NCBI GenBank assembly: GCA_902766255.1
Contig: CACXCS010000093.1
Coordinates: 1-32,287, forward strand
DNA length: 32,287 nucleotides
Direction of reading: 5' to 3'
Origin: an uncultured Bacteroidia bacterium
GTDB taxonomy: Bacteria > Bacteroidota > Bacteroidia > Bacteroidales > UBA932
Numbering within the stretch: the first letter of the stretch is position 1; the number at the start of each line of letters is the position of its first letter. Position numbers and translations under genes: made by a program. The notes beneath the pieces were generated by a model. It did not search any database. It saw only the letters and a list, made by a program, of their open reading frames with translations, and had not been told where the DNA came from. Positions 22,669 through 31,695 of the stretch are shown here, piece after piece.

Positions 22669-23988
22669 TTATTTTGTGTTGTTTTCAGTCAGGGCATCAT
22701 GTTCGATTTTACCGCCGAACAAGAAAATGCAAATCAGGCTGAGGGGCACCAGGGAAGCGCCCATTATAAAGAACGGAGTCCAGTTGTCACCCGCAGTAAG
22801 CATGGGGATGAACAGCATGGTGAGAATGGTGCCCAGGGTTGCGGCAGCACCGCCAAGCCCTGCGAGCGAGCCGATGCTCTTGCCCGTGTACATATCTCCG
22901 GGAAGTGTCTGGATGTTGTTGATGGTGAACTGATACCCGAAAAGGATAACGGCCATTACGCTTACGGCCACCATAGGATCCTGCACGAAGGCAACGAACA
23001 CCAGCGAGGGCAGAAGTATGCAGGCGCCGATAAGGATGGCGGCCTTGCGCGAGAATCCTACGCTCTTGCCCTTGCGCATAAAGAAGCCGGACATCCATCC
23101 CCCTGCGAGCGACCCGAGGGCGGCGCCCACGTAAGGTATCCACATATGGGAGGCAAGCTGCTTGATATCCATTCCGTATTTCTGTCCCAGATAGATAGGC
23201 AGCCAGGTGACGAACATCCACCAGATGGGATCGAGGAAGAAGCGTCCCAGGATTACGGCGTAGCTCTTGCGGCGCGACAGCAGCTGGCCCCAGCTGAGTC
23301 CCTTGTCGCTCTTGACGTTGCACTCAGGCTGTCCGCTGATGATGTAGTCGCGCTCCTTGTCGGTAATCCATGGGTGCTCCTTGGGCCCTTTCTTGTTTAC
23401 TATCAGCCAGGGTATCACCCACAGGGGGGCAAGTACGCCGATTGCCACGAAGGTCCACTTCCAGCCCACCGCCGCATAAATAACGGCGATAAGGATAGGT
23501 GCAAGGATTGCCCCTATAGACGCACCGGCATTGAAGAATCCCTGCGCCATGGCGCGCTCCTTCTGGGGGAACCATTCGGCGTTGCTCTTGACGGCTCCGG
23601 GCCAGGGACCGGCCACTCCGAGGCCGAGGCCGGCACGGGCGGAGGCTATTCCTTTGACCCCGGTGGTGAGCGAGGTCAGCAGGTCCGATATACCCCACAC
23701 CAATGCGGAGATAGTGAAGCCGCGCCTCGTACCTATCTTGTCGTAGATCTTGCCGGAGAACATCTGGGACAGGCCGTAGGCAATCATAAACACCATGTTG
23801 ATGTCGCGGAACATCTTCTTGCTGAGGTCGTTGAACTCGGCCTCCGACATCCCTTCGGTATTGATGAGGCCGAGGTCTTCAACGATCTTGGCCCACATGA
23901 TTCCGAGGGTGTTCCTGTCCAGATAGTTAATGATGGTTACCAGGACGATGAGTCCAAGCACCCACCAACGCATTCCTTTTACTTTCAT
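22669..23988 (-). CDS. MFS transporter, hexuronate (ExuT-like) type
   Basis: The protein is 439 residues with about 12 membrane segments. The start MRWWVLGLIVLVTIINYLDRNTLG is typical of the anion:cation symporter (ACS) family that includes ExuT, and AGLGLGVAGPWPGAVKSNAEWFPQKERAMAQG is the usual loop. It is expected to import uronate monomers (DEH or unsaturated uronate) across the inner membrane. It lies between kdgF and the SDR gene with gaps of 3 and 9 bases, so it is part of the same pathway unit. Confidence 0.88.
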   Translation of the reverse strand: MKVKGMRWWVLGLIVLVTIINYLDRNTLGIMWAKIVEDLGLINTEGMSEAEFNDLSKKMFRDINMVFMIAYGLSQMFSGKIYDKIGTRRGFTISALVWGISDLLTSLTTGVKGIASARAGLGLGVAGPWPGAVKSNAEWFPQKERAMAQGFFNAGASIGAILAPILIAVIYAAVGWKWTFVAIGVLAPLWVIPWLIVNKKGPKEHPWITDKERDYIISGQPECNVKSDKGLSWGQLLSRRKSYAVILGRFFLDPIWWMFVTWLPIYLGQKYGMDIKQLASHMWIPYVGAALGSLAGGWMSGFFMRKGKSVGFSRKAAILIGACILLPSLVFVAFVQDPMVAVSVMAVILFGYQFTINNIQTLPGDMYTGKSIGSLAGLGGAAATLGTILTMLFIPMLTAGDNWTPFFIMGASLVPLSLICIFLFGGKIEHDALTENNTK

Positions 23989-23991
23989 GCC

Positions 23992-24336
23992 TTATTTCTT
24001 GAGGAAGTCTGCACGATGGGGTGAAAATACGTCGATCAGCACGCCTTCTTCAAGGCAAATGCATCCGTGGAGCTCGTCAGGTGCCACGTAGTAGCCATCG
24101 CCTGCCACCAGGACCTTCTTCTTGCGGCCTATGGTAAGTTCGAATTTGCCGCTGGCAACGTATGTCGCCTGGCTGTGATAGTGCTCGTGCAGACTGCCGA
24201 CGGCACCTTTCTGGAAATGTACCTTGACGATCATCAACTGGCCGTCATAGCCCATAATCTGGCGTTCTACGCCATCTCCGGCAGGCTCCCAGGGGAGTTT
24301 TTTGCCGATTTGGAAAGTTTCGCTTCTTGTCTTCAT
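23992..24336 (-). CDS. kdgF: KdgF-type cupin, unsaturated uronate ring-opening enzyme
   Basis: The protein is 114 residues, a single cupin. Metal ligands are visible in cupin motif 1 as HEHYHSQ (H50, H52, Q56) and in motif 2 as PDELHG (H90). KdgF converts 4,5-unsaturated monouronates made by exo-lyases into linear DEH, a step that links PL17 with the SDR reductase. It has no signal peptide. It starts 1 base after the PL17 stop and 3 bases before the MFS gene. The family assignment rests on cupin motifs plus this context. Confidence 0.82.
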   Translation of the reverse strand: MKTRSETFQIGKKLPWEPAGDGVERQIMGYDGQLMIVKVHFQKGAVGSLHEHYHSQATYVASGKFELTIGRKKKVLVAGDGYYVAPDELHGCICLEEGVLIDVFSPHRADFLKK

Positions 24337-24337
24337 A

Positions 24338-26482
24338 TCAATTATAGTTTACTGTTGCTTTCTCCGAAGGGCTCACCGTAAGGGTTACGCTGTGGGAGCC
24401 TATGAAATCGTATTGTACGGTAATGCCGTTTTCGTCGTCGGACAGGACCGTGACACCTTTGCAGGAATGCACAAGGTTGGCCGATTGCTCTACCTGCAGG
24501 TCATATTTGCCATGGGTTTCCAGGCAGGAGGCAAAGACATGGTTGCCTGCATTCTTCTCGCGGATTATGTACATTGGCTCGTTCCTTAGGTTGAAATCCG
24601 GATCCGAAGCGCCTCCGCGGCAAAGGAACAATTCAGTCGCAGCCGTGGTGGCCGTGGAAACGGTGTACATCCTGTACCCAGTGAGCCATGTGTATGAGGT
24701 CGAGCCCTCCGAACCGTGAGCTTTTGCCTCGGTCCAGATGTGCTGGTAGCCGTTGGAGTTTCCGAGGGTTGACATTGATGTGAGGGCCCTTTCGTATGGC
24801 ACGGAAAGGGAGATCATGTGCCCGTTGTAGTGAATAGGATAATCGTACTGGTGCTTGCCTGCGCTCTCTGCCTTGAGGATATCCATAATCAGCGGATACT
24901 CCAGGAAGGGGACTGATGCATATACCAGGTAACGGGTGAAGGAGACACCGTCGTAGGCATTTTCTTCGCGGGCTGCGACACACTGCAGACCTTCCTCGAA
25001 ACTATGCCAGAGTACGGTTGGATGATACTTCTGTGACTCACGCCACTTGCCCCCGAACATATTCTTCCCGTCCACGACAAGCGTGTTGTGGGCGATGGAG
25101 CTCTTGGCCCAGCTTTCGTTCTCGTGGGTATAATGGCCGTTGTACTTTGCTTCTATGTTGAGGAAGCGGGCGGCGCCGTAGTCGGTAACAATTTCATTGC
25201 CGGCATCATAATAAGCAAAGGTGAGTTTGTCGAAATGGCCGTGGCTCAGGCCGTGCGAGGTGGCCTTGAATGTTACGGCGCTGTTTAGCTTGTCGGATGC
25301 GGGGCGCATGATGCAGAAGGCTCCCTCGCTGCCGTCGCCTCCGTCGCGCAGCCACATGCTGTGGAGTTTCAGGGGTTCGGCCTCACCGGCTGCAATTCCC
25401 TTGGCCACGGCGAAGCCGGCGTCGGATACAAGCACCTTGTGCTGATAATCCTGCACCACGGACAGGAGGCTCTTGTCGGCCGGGTTGGCGTTGTAGGCGA
25501 TATCTACTGCTGAGATGAGTTCCTGCGCGCTGTATCCCTTCTCCAGGGCATCATTGAAGTGCATGAACTCGCCCTCGTAGGCCATTTGGAGAAGTGCGTC
25601 GACGGCTTTGAGAAGGATGCCGTCACGGTATTGGAAGATGTTGAGGTCCGGCTTGTAAACGTCAAGGCACTGCGCGAATGTTACGAAAGGCCAGATTGCA
25701 TACCTCAGATAGTAAGCGCCCTCGGTAAAGTACCCGTCAGGGGAGAAGAGCACGTCCATCTGCTTGAGGAATCCGCCCTCTCCCTTAAGGTCGCTGCCGT
25801 AAAGGGCTTTCTGCACCAGCGAGTCGTCACCCATTGCGATACCTATCATACCTACTCCCGCGCATGCCCAGGTAGCCCAGTTGTTGAGGTTGTTGAACAT
25901 CTGGGTGTTGGCCCTGTTGTGGGGAAGGCCGGTCATGATGAAGTCGGTGTAGGGGTAGAAGAACTCTTTTTCTATGAGTGCGCGATCTTCCGCAGAGAGG
26001 AAATCGTACACGCAGTCATACGCCACGGCGGTATGTACCAGGAAAACACTCTCGTTGAGCGTCTGCCAGAAGATTCGGCCGGGGTTGCCCGACAGGCCCA
26101 GGGGATGGAAGTCGAGAGAGGGGTAGAAATCAACATAAGCAAGGAGGATATCCCTGACCTTCTGCGCGTATTTCTCGTCGCCGCTGAGCTGCCAGGCGAT
26201 GCCCATATTGTACATATCGTAGTAGTTGAGCTTGTGCATCTCGTGGCTGTATCCGCCTCCGCCGTCCTTAGGGGCCGGCAGGCAGATTTCGCGTACCACA
26301 GCGGCGTCGGCATCCTGCATGAGTTTGTCCAGCGATGCGTCGAAGACAGGGAGTTTTCCCTTGTGGGCGCGGATCTGCTTGACGCCTTCGGATGTGAGCA
26401 AAAGGCTGGGATGTGCCGTCTGGCCCGCTTGCGTGCAGGCACAGAGGACCAGCGAGAAAAACAATATGGCCAAATTTCTCAT
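24338..26482 (-). CDS. PL17 oligoalginate lyase lipoprotein
   Basis: The protein is 714 residues; lipobox LCAC (about Cys16). An (alpha/alpha) barrel of about 340 residues contains NNLNNWATWACAG (N201) and YFTEGAYYLRYAIWPF (Y258), which fit the Asn-Tyr catalytic pair I know from Alg17C. It is followed by the heparinase II/III-like beta-sheet domain with SHGLSHGHFDKLTF (H410, H414, H416). It would cut alginate oligomers from the end to unsaturated monouronate. ATG overlaps the TGA of the upstream PL6 gene by 4 bases (ATGA), a sign of translational coupling. Confidence 0.9.
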   Translation of the reverse strand: MRNLAILFFSLVLCACTQAGQTAHPSLLLTSEGVKQIRAHKGKLPVFDASLDKLMQDADAAVVREICLPAPKDGGGGYSHEMHKLNYYDMYNMGIAWQLSGDEKYAQKVRDILLAYVDFYPSLDFHPLGLSGNPGRIFWQTLNESVFLVHTAVAYDCVYDFLSAEDRALIEKEFFYPYTDFIMTGLPHNRANTQMFNNLNNWATWACAGVGMIGIAMGDDSLVQKALYGSDLKGEGGFLKQMDVLFSPDGYFTEGAYYLRYAIWPFVTFAQCLDVYKPDLNIFQYRDGILLKAVDALLQMAYEGEFMHFNDALEKGYSAQELISAVDIAYNANPADKSLLSVVQDYQHKVLVSDAGFAVAKGIAAGEAEPLKLHSMWLRDGGDGSEGAFCIMRPASDKLNSAVTFKATSHGLSHGHFDKLTFAYYDAGNEIVTDYGAARFLNIEAKYNGHYTHENESWAKSSIAHNTLVVDGKNMFGGKWRESQKYHPTVLWHSFEEGLQCVAAREENAYDGVSFTRYLVYASVPFLEYPLIMDILKAESAGKHQYDYPIHYNGHMISLSVPYERALTSMSTLGNSNGYQHIWTEAKAHGSEGSTSYTWLTGYRMYTVSTATTAATELFLCRGGASDPDFNLRNEPMYIIREKNAGNHVFASCLETHGKYDLQVEQSANLVHSCKGVTVLSDDENGITVQYDFIGSHSVTLTVSPSEKATVNYN

Positions 26483-28422
26483 AAAGCTCTGTTTGATAAG
26501 ATTTTACCGCTGTCGCGGAAAGAGTTGCCGGTAACGGAGACCTTCTCCCAGGGAGCATCGTCCAGGCGGATGGAATAGCCGCCGCGTCCGCTTCCGGTGA
26601 AGGTGTTGCCGGATATATCCAGGACTTGCGCCCCGATGATTCGCAGAACTGAACCCCTGACCTTGTTGCAGCAATCATCGAAAGTGCAGCCGCGTACGGT
26701 TACATAAGGGCCGGCGGTGGATTCGTCGCTGCCGTTCCGGGCAATCTGTACCGGTATGCCCAGAATACGTTTGAAAGAACAGTTTTCGATGACGATGTCA
26801 TCGGCATTGTAACGACCCTTGTCTTCAGTTTCGGCGGCATAATTGACGGCGTCGCCGGAAAGAGCCTCAAAAGTGCAGCCGCGTACAGTTACGCTTTCGG
26901 CAAAAGTGCCTTTAAGCCCGCGTATGGGGATAAAACCGCTTTCTCCGCAATCGGCGAAGCAGCAATCCTCTACCGTCAGGGTGTAGGGCTTTACCATATT
27001 GTCATCCGTAGAGATAATGCCCTTTGCCAGGCTTCGTCCGGGAGTCAGGCGGCCGCTGAAGCGTATGCCGCGCACGGTCAGGGAGCCCCCGTCGCAGATG
27101 GTAATCATATTATCGCTCTTCCTTCCTGCGAAAATCACTTCGGGCGATGCGCCCTCTGCTGAACGTATCAGGGTGGGACGCGTTATCCTCATGCTCTCCT
27201 CAAAGACGTACAGGCTATCGGCAAGCACGATTTCCTCGACCTCGGAAGTGCAGGCGGGCGCAGCCGCGAACCAGGAAGCTCCACGTCCTGCCATCAGATC
27301 TTCGTATACCGGCTCGGAGTAGGTCTGCACGGGAGAGACAGTGTTGCCTTTCCAAACGGTGCCCGTCGGTGCAAGCGTACGCTCAAAGTCCTGGCCTGTA
27401 GTGAAATCTATGCTGCGGCAGGCTTCGAAGACATTGTTCTCCACGGTAGTATTCTTGACCTGCATATAGCGGTTGGGCAGGGAGTTGGGGACGCCGTACA
27501 TAAGTGCGAGCGCGGAGAAAAAACGCTCTCCGGCCAGGCTCAGGAAGGTGTTTTCCTTTACTACCTGGTCCTCGCCGACTATGCGGATACCGCCGGTGTT
27601 GCGGACATTATGTCCGATGAACATGTTGCCCTGGGCCTTGTTGCGGTCGCCGTGACGGAGGGCCAGCACGCCCTGGCACTCGTAGAACGTATTGCGTTCG
27701 ATGATGTTTTCCGACGACTTGATGGAAACGACCTCGACCTCGCCGTTGCAGCGGTCGAAGAGGTTGTCGCAGATGAGCGTGCGTGAGTTCTGCATGCACT
27801 GCTGGGACGTGCCTACGCGAATTGTCTCGGCTCCGTTGGAACCATATACCGGCCTGGGGCCGAAGTAATTATGGTCTATGCTGTGGTGATTGTCGTCGCA
27901 ACCGTCGTAGTTCAGCATTACGATGAGCGTCACTCCCAAGTTTAGTTTGCCGGTGAAGGAACAGTGGTCGACCCTGTTGTCACGCCCATAGAGATGCACG
28001 TAGCTGTAGGAAATGTCCCTGCGGGCCGGATAGCAGGAATCTATGGCGCAATCGGTCAGGCGGCATCCGGCTGCAAGTGAATCGCCGTCCCGGAACTCCA
28101 CGATGGTACCTTTGTCGGCGACACAGCTGCGGAACATCAGACCGCTGACCACGAGGCCGCTGCCGCTGATATGCAGGGACGAACGTCCTTCAATTACCAC
28201 CTGCCCGGGGTGCTCCGCCATCACTACCACCGGATTGCCGGCTTCGGCTTTGCCGCACCAGCGAAGGTTGACGTCGTTCCACACCCCGTCACGCACAATG
28301 AGCGTATCTCCGGGGTTTGCCGACGCCAAAGCTTTTCCAACATCCTCGAGGATATAGGAATGGGATGCGCAGGAACTGACTGCCAGCACAAACAGTAAGA
28401 TATGTATGCCGTGCCTGATCAT
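26479..28422 (-). CDS. PL6 polysaccharide lyase, two beta-helix domains, lipoprotein
   Basis: The protein is 647 residues; lipobox VSSC (Cys18). The first about 390 residues are a chondroitinase-B/PL6 beta-helix: NGAETIRVGTSQ, then the Brønsted base Lys235 in VVSIKSSEN and Arg256 in LALRHGDRN, 21 residues apart as in characterised PL6 enzymes. The remaining 250 residues form a second beta-helix (VEDCCFADCG, VRGCTFEAL, IENCSFKR), as in two-domain alginate lyases such as AlyGC. I chose the ATG at 28422, which overlaps the upstream TGA as ATGA; the longer form begins at a TTG. Confidence 0.9.
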   Translation of the reverse strand: MIRHGIHILLFVLAVSSCASHSYILEDVGKALASANPGDTLIVRDGVWNDVNLRWCGKAEAGNPVVVMAEHPGQVVIEGRSSLHISGSGLVVSGLMFRSCVADKGTIVEFRDGDSLAAGCRLTDCAIDSCYPARRDISYSYVHLYGRDNRVDHCSFTGKLNLGVTLIVMLNYDGCDDNHHSIDHNYFGPRPVYGSNGAETIRVGTSQQCMQNSRTLICDNLFDRCNGEVEVVSIKSSENIIERNTFYECQGVLALRHGDRNKAQGNMFIGHNVRNTGGIRIVGEDQVVKENTFLSLAGERFFSALALMYGVPNSLPNRYMQVKNTTVENNVFEACRSIDFTTGQDFERTLAPTGTVWKGNTVSPVQTYSEPVYEDLMAGRGASWFAAAPACTSEVEEIVLADSLYVFEESMRITRPTLIRSAEGASPEVIFAGRKSDNMITICDGGSLTVRGIRFSGRLTPGRSLAKGIISTDDNMVKPYTLTVEDCCFADCGESGFIPIRGLKGTFAESVTVRGCTFEALSGDAVNYAAETEDKGRYNADDIVIENCSFKRILGIPVQIARNGSDESTAGPYVTVRGCTFDDCCNKVRGSVLRIIGAQVLDISGNTFTGSGRGGYSIRLDDAPWEKVSVTGNSFRDSGKILSNRAL

Positions 28423-29774
28423 TTCCAAGTGATTCCTGCGTCCGTGCGAATGGCGGATATGACATCCGTTCTGTCCTCATACTCAGGCTTGCTGCCTGCG
28501 GTACCAAGGGAAACGCCCTTCTGGGAGCCTCCGTATATGATATTGTCTACCCAGGTGACTGCATCGGCGGGGGTGCCCTCCATCACATTCACGGGAATCA
28601 TATAGTTCTTGCCGGAGATGATGGTGTTCCCCTCGATGCGGAGGTTTTCGGGAGCACTGTCCTGCGAGTCGCGCTGGCCGTAATTGATTACGATTCCGTT
28701 GCGGCAGTCCACAAAGAGATTATTCCTGACAATGCAGTCCCTGGCAGTCCAGTACCCGTTAAGCGCGGCTCCGGATTCTCCCTTCACTACGCACAGGGCG
28801 CTCTTGTAATTGCTTCCGGTGAGTTTGAAGAAGTAATTATCTTCAACCAGATGGCGTTCGCCGATGATTCGTACGCCGCCGACTTCCGTCTTTCCTCCCG
28901 AAAGGAAGTAGTTCCGCCTTACGGTGCAGGCGTTGCCGTGCCTAAGGGTGAGCGAACCTTCGCCTTCTTCGAACAGATTGCCTTCGTAAAGGTTGCCGCA
29001 GCTCTTGTTCGAGATGATCTCGGCCCTTTCCCCGTCGCAGCGGTAGAAGTGGTTGCCGCGGACTATGCAATTTGCGTCGGACATGGAGAAGTCGCTGGTG
29101 CCTATGCGGATGGACTCCTGGCCGTTGCGGGCCTTCCCTTTGTCGTCGTATATGGTATAAGGCCTTGTGAAATAGTTATTTGCAATTATGTGTGCGGGTA
29201 CGACACCGGCTTCCATCCATACTACGAGAAGACAGCCCATATTCTTCTTTTCCAGGAAGGTGCAGCGCGAAATCTCGTTGTGCATACCATACATCGACAC
29301 CCATTTGGTGTCGACCTCCGAGGGTTTGCTGCTGCGTCCGTCTATCTTGCAGTCCGAGATGCGGCAGTTGCTGCTGCCCTTGGCAAAAGTGAGGACGGAG
29401 CCCTTTACGGAAGTGTCCAGCCCGGTGAACGAAAAGCCTTCGGCGACCAGCCAGCTGCCCTGCAACTGTATTGAGGACACCCCTTTGAACACCACCTTGC
29501 CGGGAGTTTGTGCCTTGAGGGTGATAGGGGAGCCTTCGGTTCCGTTTGCCGTCATTTTAACGGCAACATTTTCGTATTCTCCGTCAGCCCAGACAATTGT
29601 ATCGCCCGGTTTAGCAAGCCGGAGAGCGGCACGGAAGGACTCCGTGTCGCTCACCACCACTCCTTTTTCCTGGTTGGAAGGGAGCGGGTCCGGTATTACA
29701 AAGTGCTTCGAGCATCCCGATGGAGCGGCTAGCGCGATGAGCACGGCAAGTTCTGCGAACAGCATTTTATTCAT
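28419..29774 (-). CDS. PL6 polysaccharide lyase, single beta-helix, lipoprotein
   Basis: The protein is 451 residues; lipobox PSGC (Cys21), followed by SKHFVIPDPLP, a segment also seen in the jelly-roll lyase at 14887-15831. PL6 motifs are NGQESIRIGTSD, the catalytic Lys257 in IISNKSCGN and Arg278 in LTLRHGNA, with the same 21-residue spacing as the neighbouring PL6. It probably cleaves alginate internally or at MG blocks; the specificity cannot be read from sequence. It overlaps the upstream TIG lipoprotein by 8 bases. Confidence 0.9.
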   Translation of the reverse strand: MNKMLFAELAVLIALAAPSGCSKHFVIPDPLPSNQEKGVVVSDTESFRAALRLAKPGDTIVWADGEYENVAVKMTANGTEGSPITLKAQTPGKVVFKGVSSIQLQGSWLVAEGFSFTGLDTSVKGSVLTFAKGSSNCRISDCKIDGRSSKPSEVDTKWVSMYGMHNEISRCTFLEKKNMGCLLVVWMEAGVVPAHIIANNYFTRPYTIYDDKGKARNGQESIRIGTSDFSMSDANCIVRGNHFYRCDGERAEIISNKSCGNLYEGNLFEEGEGSLTLRHGNACTVRRNYFLSGGKTEVGGVRIIGERHLVEDNYFFKLTGSNYKSALCVVKGESGAALNGYWTARDCIVRNNLFVDCRNGIVINYGQRDSQDSAPENLRIEGNTIISGKNYMIPVNVMEGTPADAVTWVDNIIYGGSQKGVSLGTAGSKPEYEDRTDVISAIRTDAGITWK

Positions 29775-31683
29775 TAATAACGTTGGACCAGTATAAGTCT
29801 ATCTCGATGTAGCCCTCCCTTGACTCGAGTGCAAGGCCGGTTGCAGGGTCGCCGCAAGTAACCTCGCGGATGTACATAAATCCGGTTTTGTGGACATCAG
29901 AGATGTCGGCTGCCTTGCCGCCGGTTGAGGATGCGTGATCGTAGGTGAGGTATTGAAGGCATATTACACTGCCTTTGACCCAGGTGCTGCCTTCCTCCTT
30001 GCCGAATGCCGGTGCACTGGTACCTGCGGGATCCTGCTCGCACAGAATGTCGGTAAGCGTGCCGGCCGCCACGTTAGTCTTGGTGTCGCCGTCTTCCATT
30101 ATCTTCATGAAGATTATGGGCGTGCCGAAGGTACTGGGCAGTGAGGTGCTCAAGTCTGACAGGCGGTGGGTCTTTAGCTGGGAAGCGGAGTTTGCAGGGT
30201 TGTTGAATGCCAGTTTGTGGGCGCTGGAGGCGCTTGCGAACATATAAGGCTTGACGGCATAGTAGCTATCCTTGCTGCCTCCGGTCACTTTGTTGGACTG
30301 GGACACGACGCTGTTCGTTCCGGCCTTGGCGGGAGCATCCACAGGGATGTCGTTCCATTCGTCGGCGGAAATAACACGCCCCTCGTCAAGCAGGATGAAG
30401 GCATTCTGGTTGTTGTAAGCAGGGTAGGTGCTCTTGGAGTTGGAGCCGGTGCCGATGCGAAGGCCCTTGGTGTAATAGAAAGGATACACGGTTACGGTGC
30501 CGAAGTCGGCGCGGTTGCCGCCGTTCCAGATTGCCACGAGGCTGACTTCCTTTGCTGCTGTGCCCGAAATGCCGGAAGGTACTACGAACTGTGCCTGGAT
30601 GTCGGTGGGCTCAGATGCGAGGACCGCCTCGATGCCGTCGATTTCGAACTTCTCAATCGATGCCATGTTCTCGCCCTTGACGGTAACCGTCCTGCCCAGG
30701 TAGAGTCCGTTGTATCCTTCATCTGCCGGTACGGCTGATGCGAACACGGGAGCGGCGGGGCCGATAGGAGAGGTGTCGACCTTGAAGTCGGCAAGGATGG
30801 TGACAGGCTGCTCGGCTGGTATACCGTAGAAAGCTGTTAGTGCCTTGCTCTGTACGGCTGGATTCTGCTGGGCGATTCCGGAGGGGATTTTGAACGTGAT
30901 GGATTCGCCGGAGGCTTCTGCTATCAACAACTCTTCGTCTCCCCACTTGACGGAGGAAACCAGGGTGAGGTTGCGTCCGCTGAGGATTACCTCGTCGCCG
31001 AGCTTTGCCGGTTCAGACTGTGAGAAGCTGTTGAACATGGGGACGCTCAGAGTGAACTTGTCAGCCATGGGGATGGTTCCGCCTGCCCATACGGCAGCAA
31101 CGTCAAGCTCGGTGTCGGCCGCAGTTACTTTTACTGCAGGAACAGTGACAACTGCGGATGAAGACTCCAGGGAGACGATGCTTGCGGCAACACCGCCGAA
31201 TGAAACGGAAGTGAGCTGCTCCAGATTGCGGCCGCTGATGGTCACAGAAGTGCCTACAGTGCCGTCCTTGGGCTCGAAGCCGCTTATCAGGGCATCGGTC
31301 ACGGGCACCGTAACGAAGTAATCGTACTTGAAAATAACGGTCTGTGCGTCGGCGTCAAATACCTCGAGGGTCACCATGTAGGGCTCGTCCTGCTGAGCCT
31401 TGCCCAATTCAGGTATCTCGAAGACGAGTGTCTTCATGGTCTTTTCGACTATCGCAGCATCTTTGCCGTCTATCTTGACGGCTCCGACCTTATCGAGGTT
31501 GAGGCCCTTTGCGGTAACCCTCGTGCCGGTGAAAGCCCTCACGGTGCCACTTTCGTCGGTGTTGGGATCGAGCTTCTCCGTTGTTACATTGACCGCCGGG
31601 GTATTGACAAGTGCCTGCTTTTCCTTTGCGCACGAGGCGAAAAGGACGGCGGCAAGCATCAATATTCCAAATAATCTTTTCAT
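29767..31683 (-). CDS. TIG/IPT-repeat surface glycan-binding lipoprotein
   Basis: The protein is 638 residues; lipobox FASC (Cys18). Four TIG/IPT Ig-like repeats are visible (about 29-92, 127-205, 213-275, 312-385), each with a [ST]V.[IV][ST]G.N[LM]-type strand (for example VGTSVTISGRNLEQLTSV). The C-terminal 240 residues form a separate domain, which contains PYMFASASSAHKLAFNNP and ends in EGYIEIDLYWSNV. That matches the layout of SusE/F-like surface glycan-binding proteins: Ig spacers plus a terminal carbohydrate-binding domain. It lies 12 bases after a paralogue. Confidence 0.82.
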   Translation of the reverse strand: MKRLFGILMLAAVLFASCAKEKQALVNTPAVNVTTEKLDPNTDESGTVRAFTGTRVTAKGLNLDKVGAVKIDGKDAAIVEKTMKTLVFEIPELGKAQQDEPYMVTLEVFDADAQTVIFKYDYFVTVPVTDALISGFEPKDGTVGTSVTISGRNLEQLTSVSFGGVAASIVSLESSSAVVTVPAVKVTAADTELDVAAVWAGGTIPMADKFTLSVPMFNSFSQSEPAKLGDEVILSGRNLTLVSSVKWGDEELLIAEASGESITFKIPSGIAQQNPAVQSKALTAFYGIPAEQPVTILADFKVDTSPIGPAAPVFASAVPADEGYNGLYLGRTVTVKGENMASIEKFEIDGIEAVLASEPTDIQAQFVVPSGISGTAAKEVSLVAIWNGGNRADFGTVTVYPFYYTKGLRIGTGSNSKSTYPAYNNQNAFILLDEGRVISADEWNDIPVDAPAKAGTNSVVSQSNKVTGGSKDSYYAVKPYMFASASSAHKLAFNNPANSASQLKTHRLSDLSTSLPSTFGTPIIFMKIMEDGDTKTNVAAGTLTDILCEQDPAGTSAPAFGKEEGSTWVKGSVICLQYLTYDHASSTGGKAADISDVHKTGFMYIREVTCGDPATGLALESREGYIEIDLYWSNVINE

Positions 31684-31695
31684 GTTCGGTGTCTA

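Noticed and set aside
22699-24024. 441-codon open frame on the plus strand
   Set aside because: It is the antisense shadow of the MFS transporter, with a H/E/G-rich composition lacking domain features.
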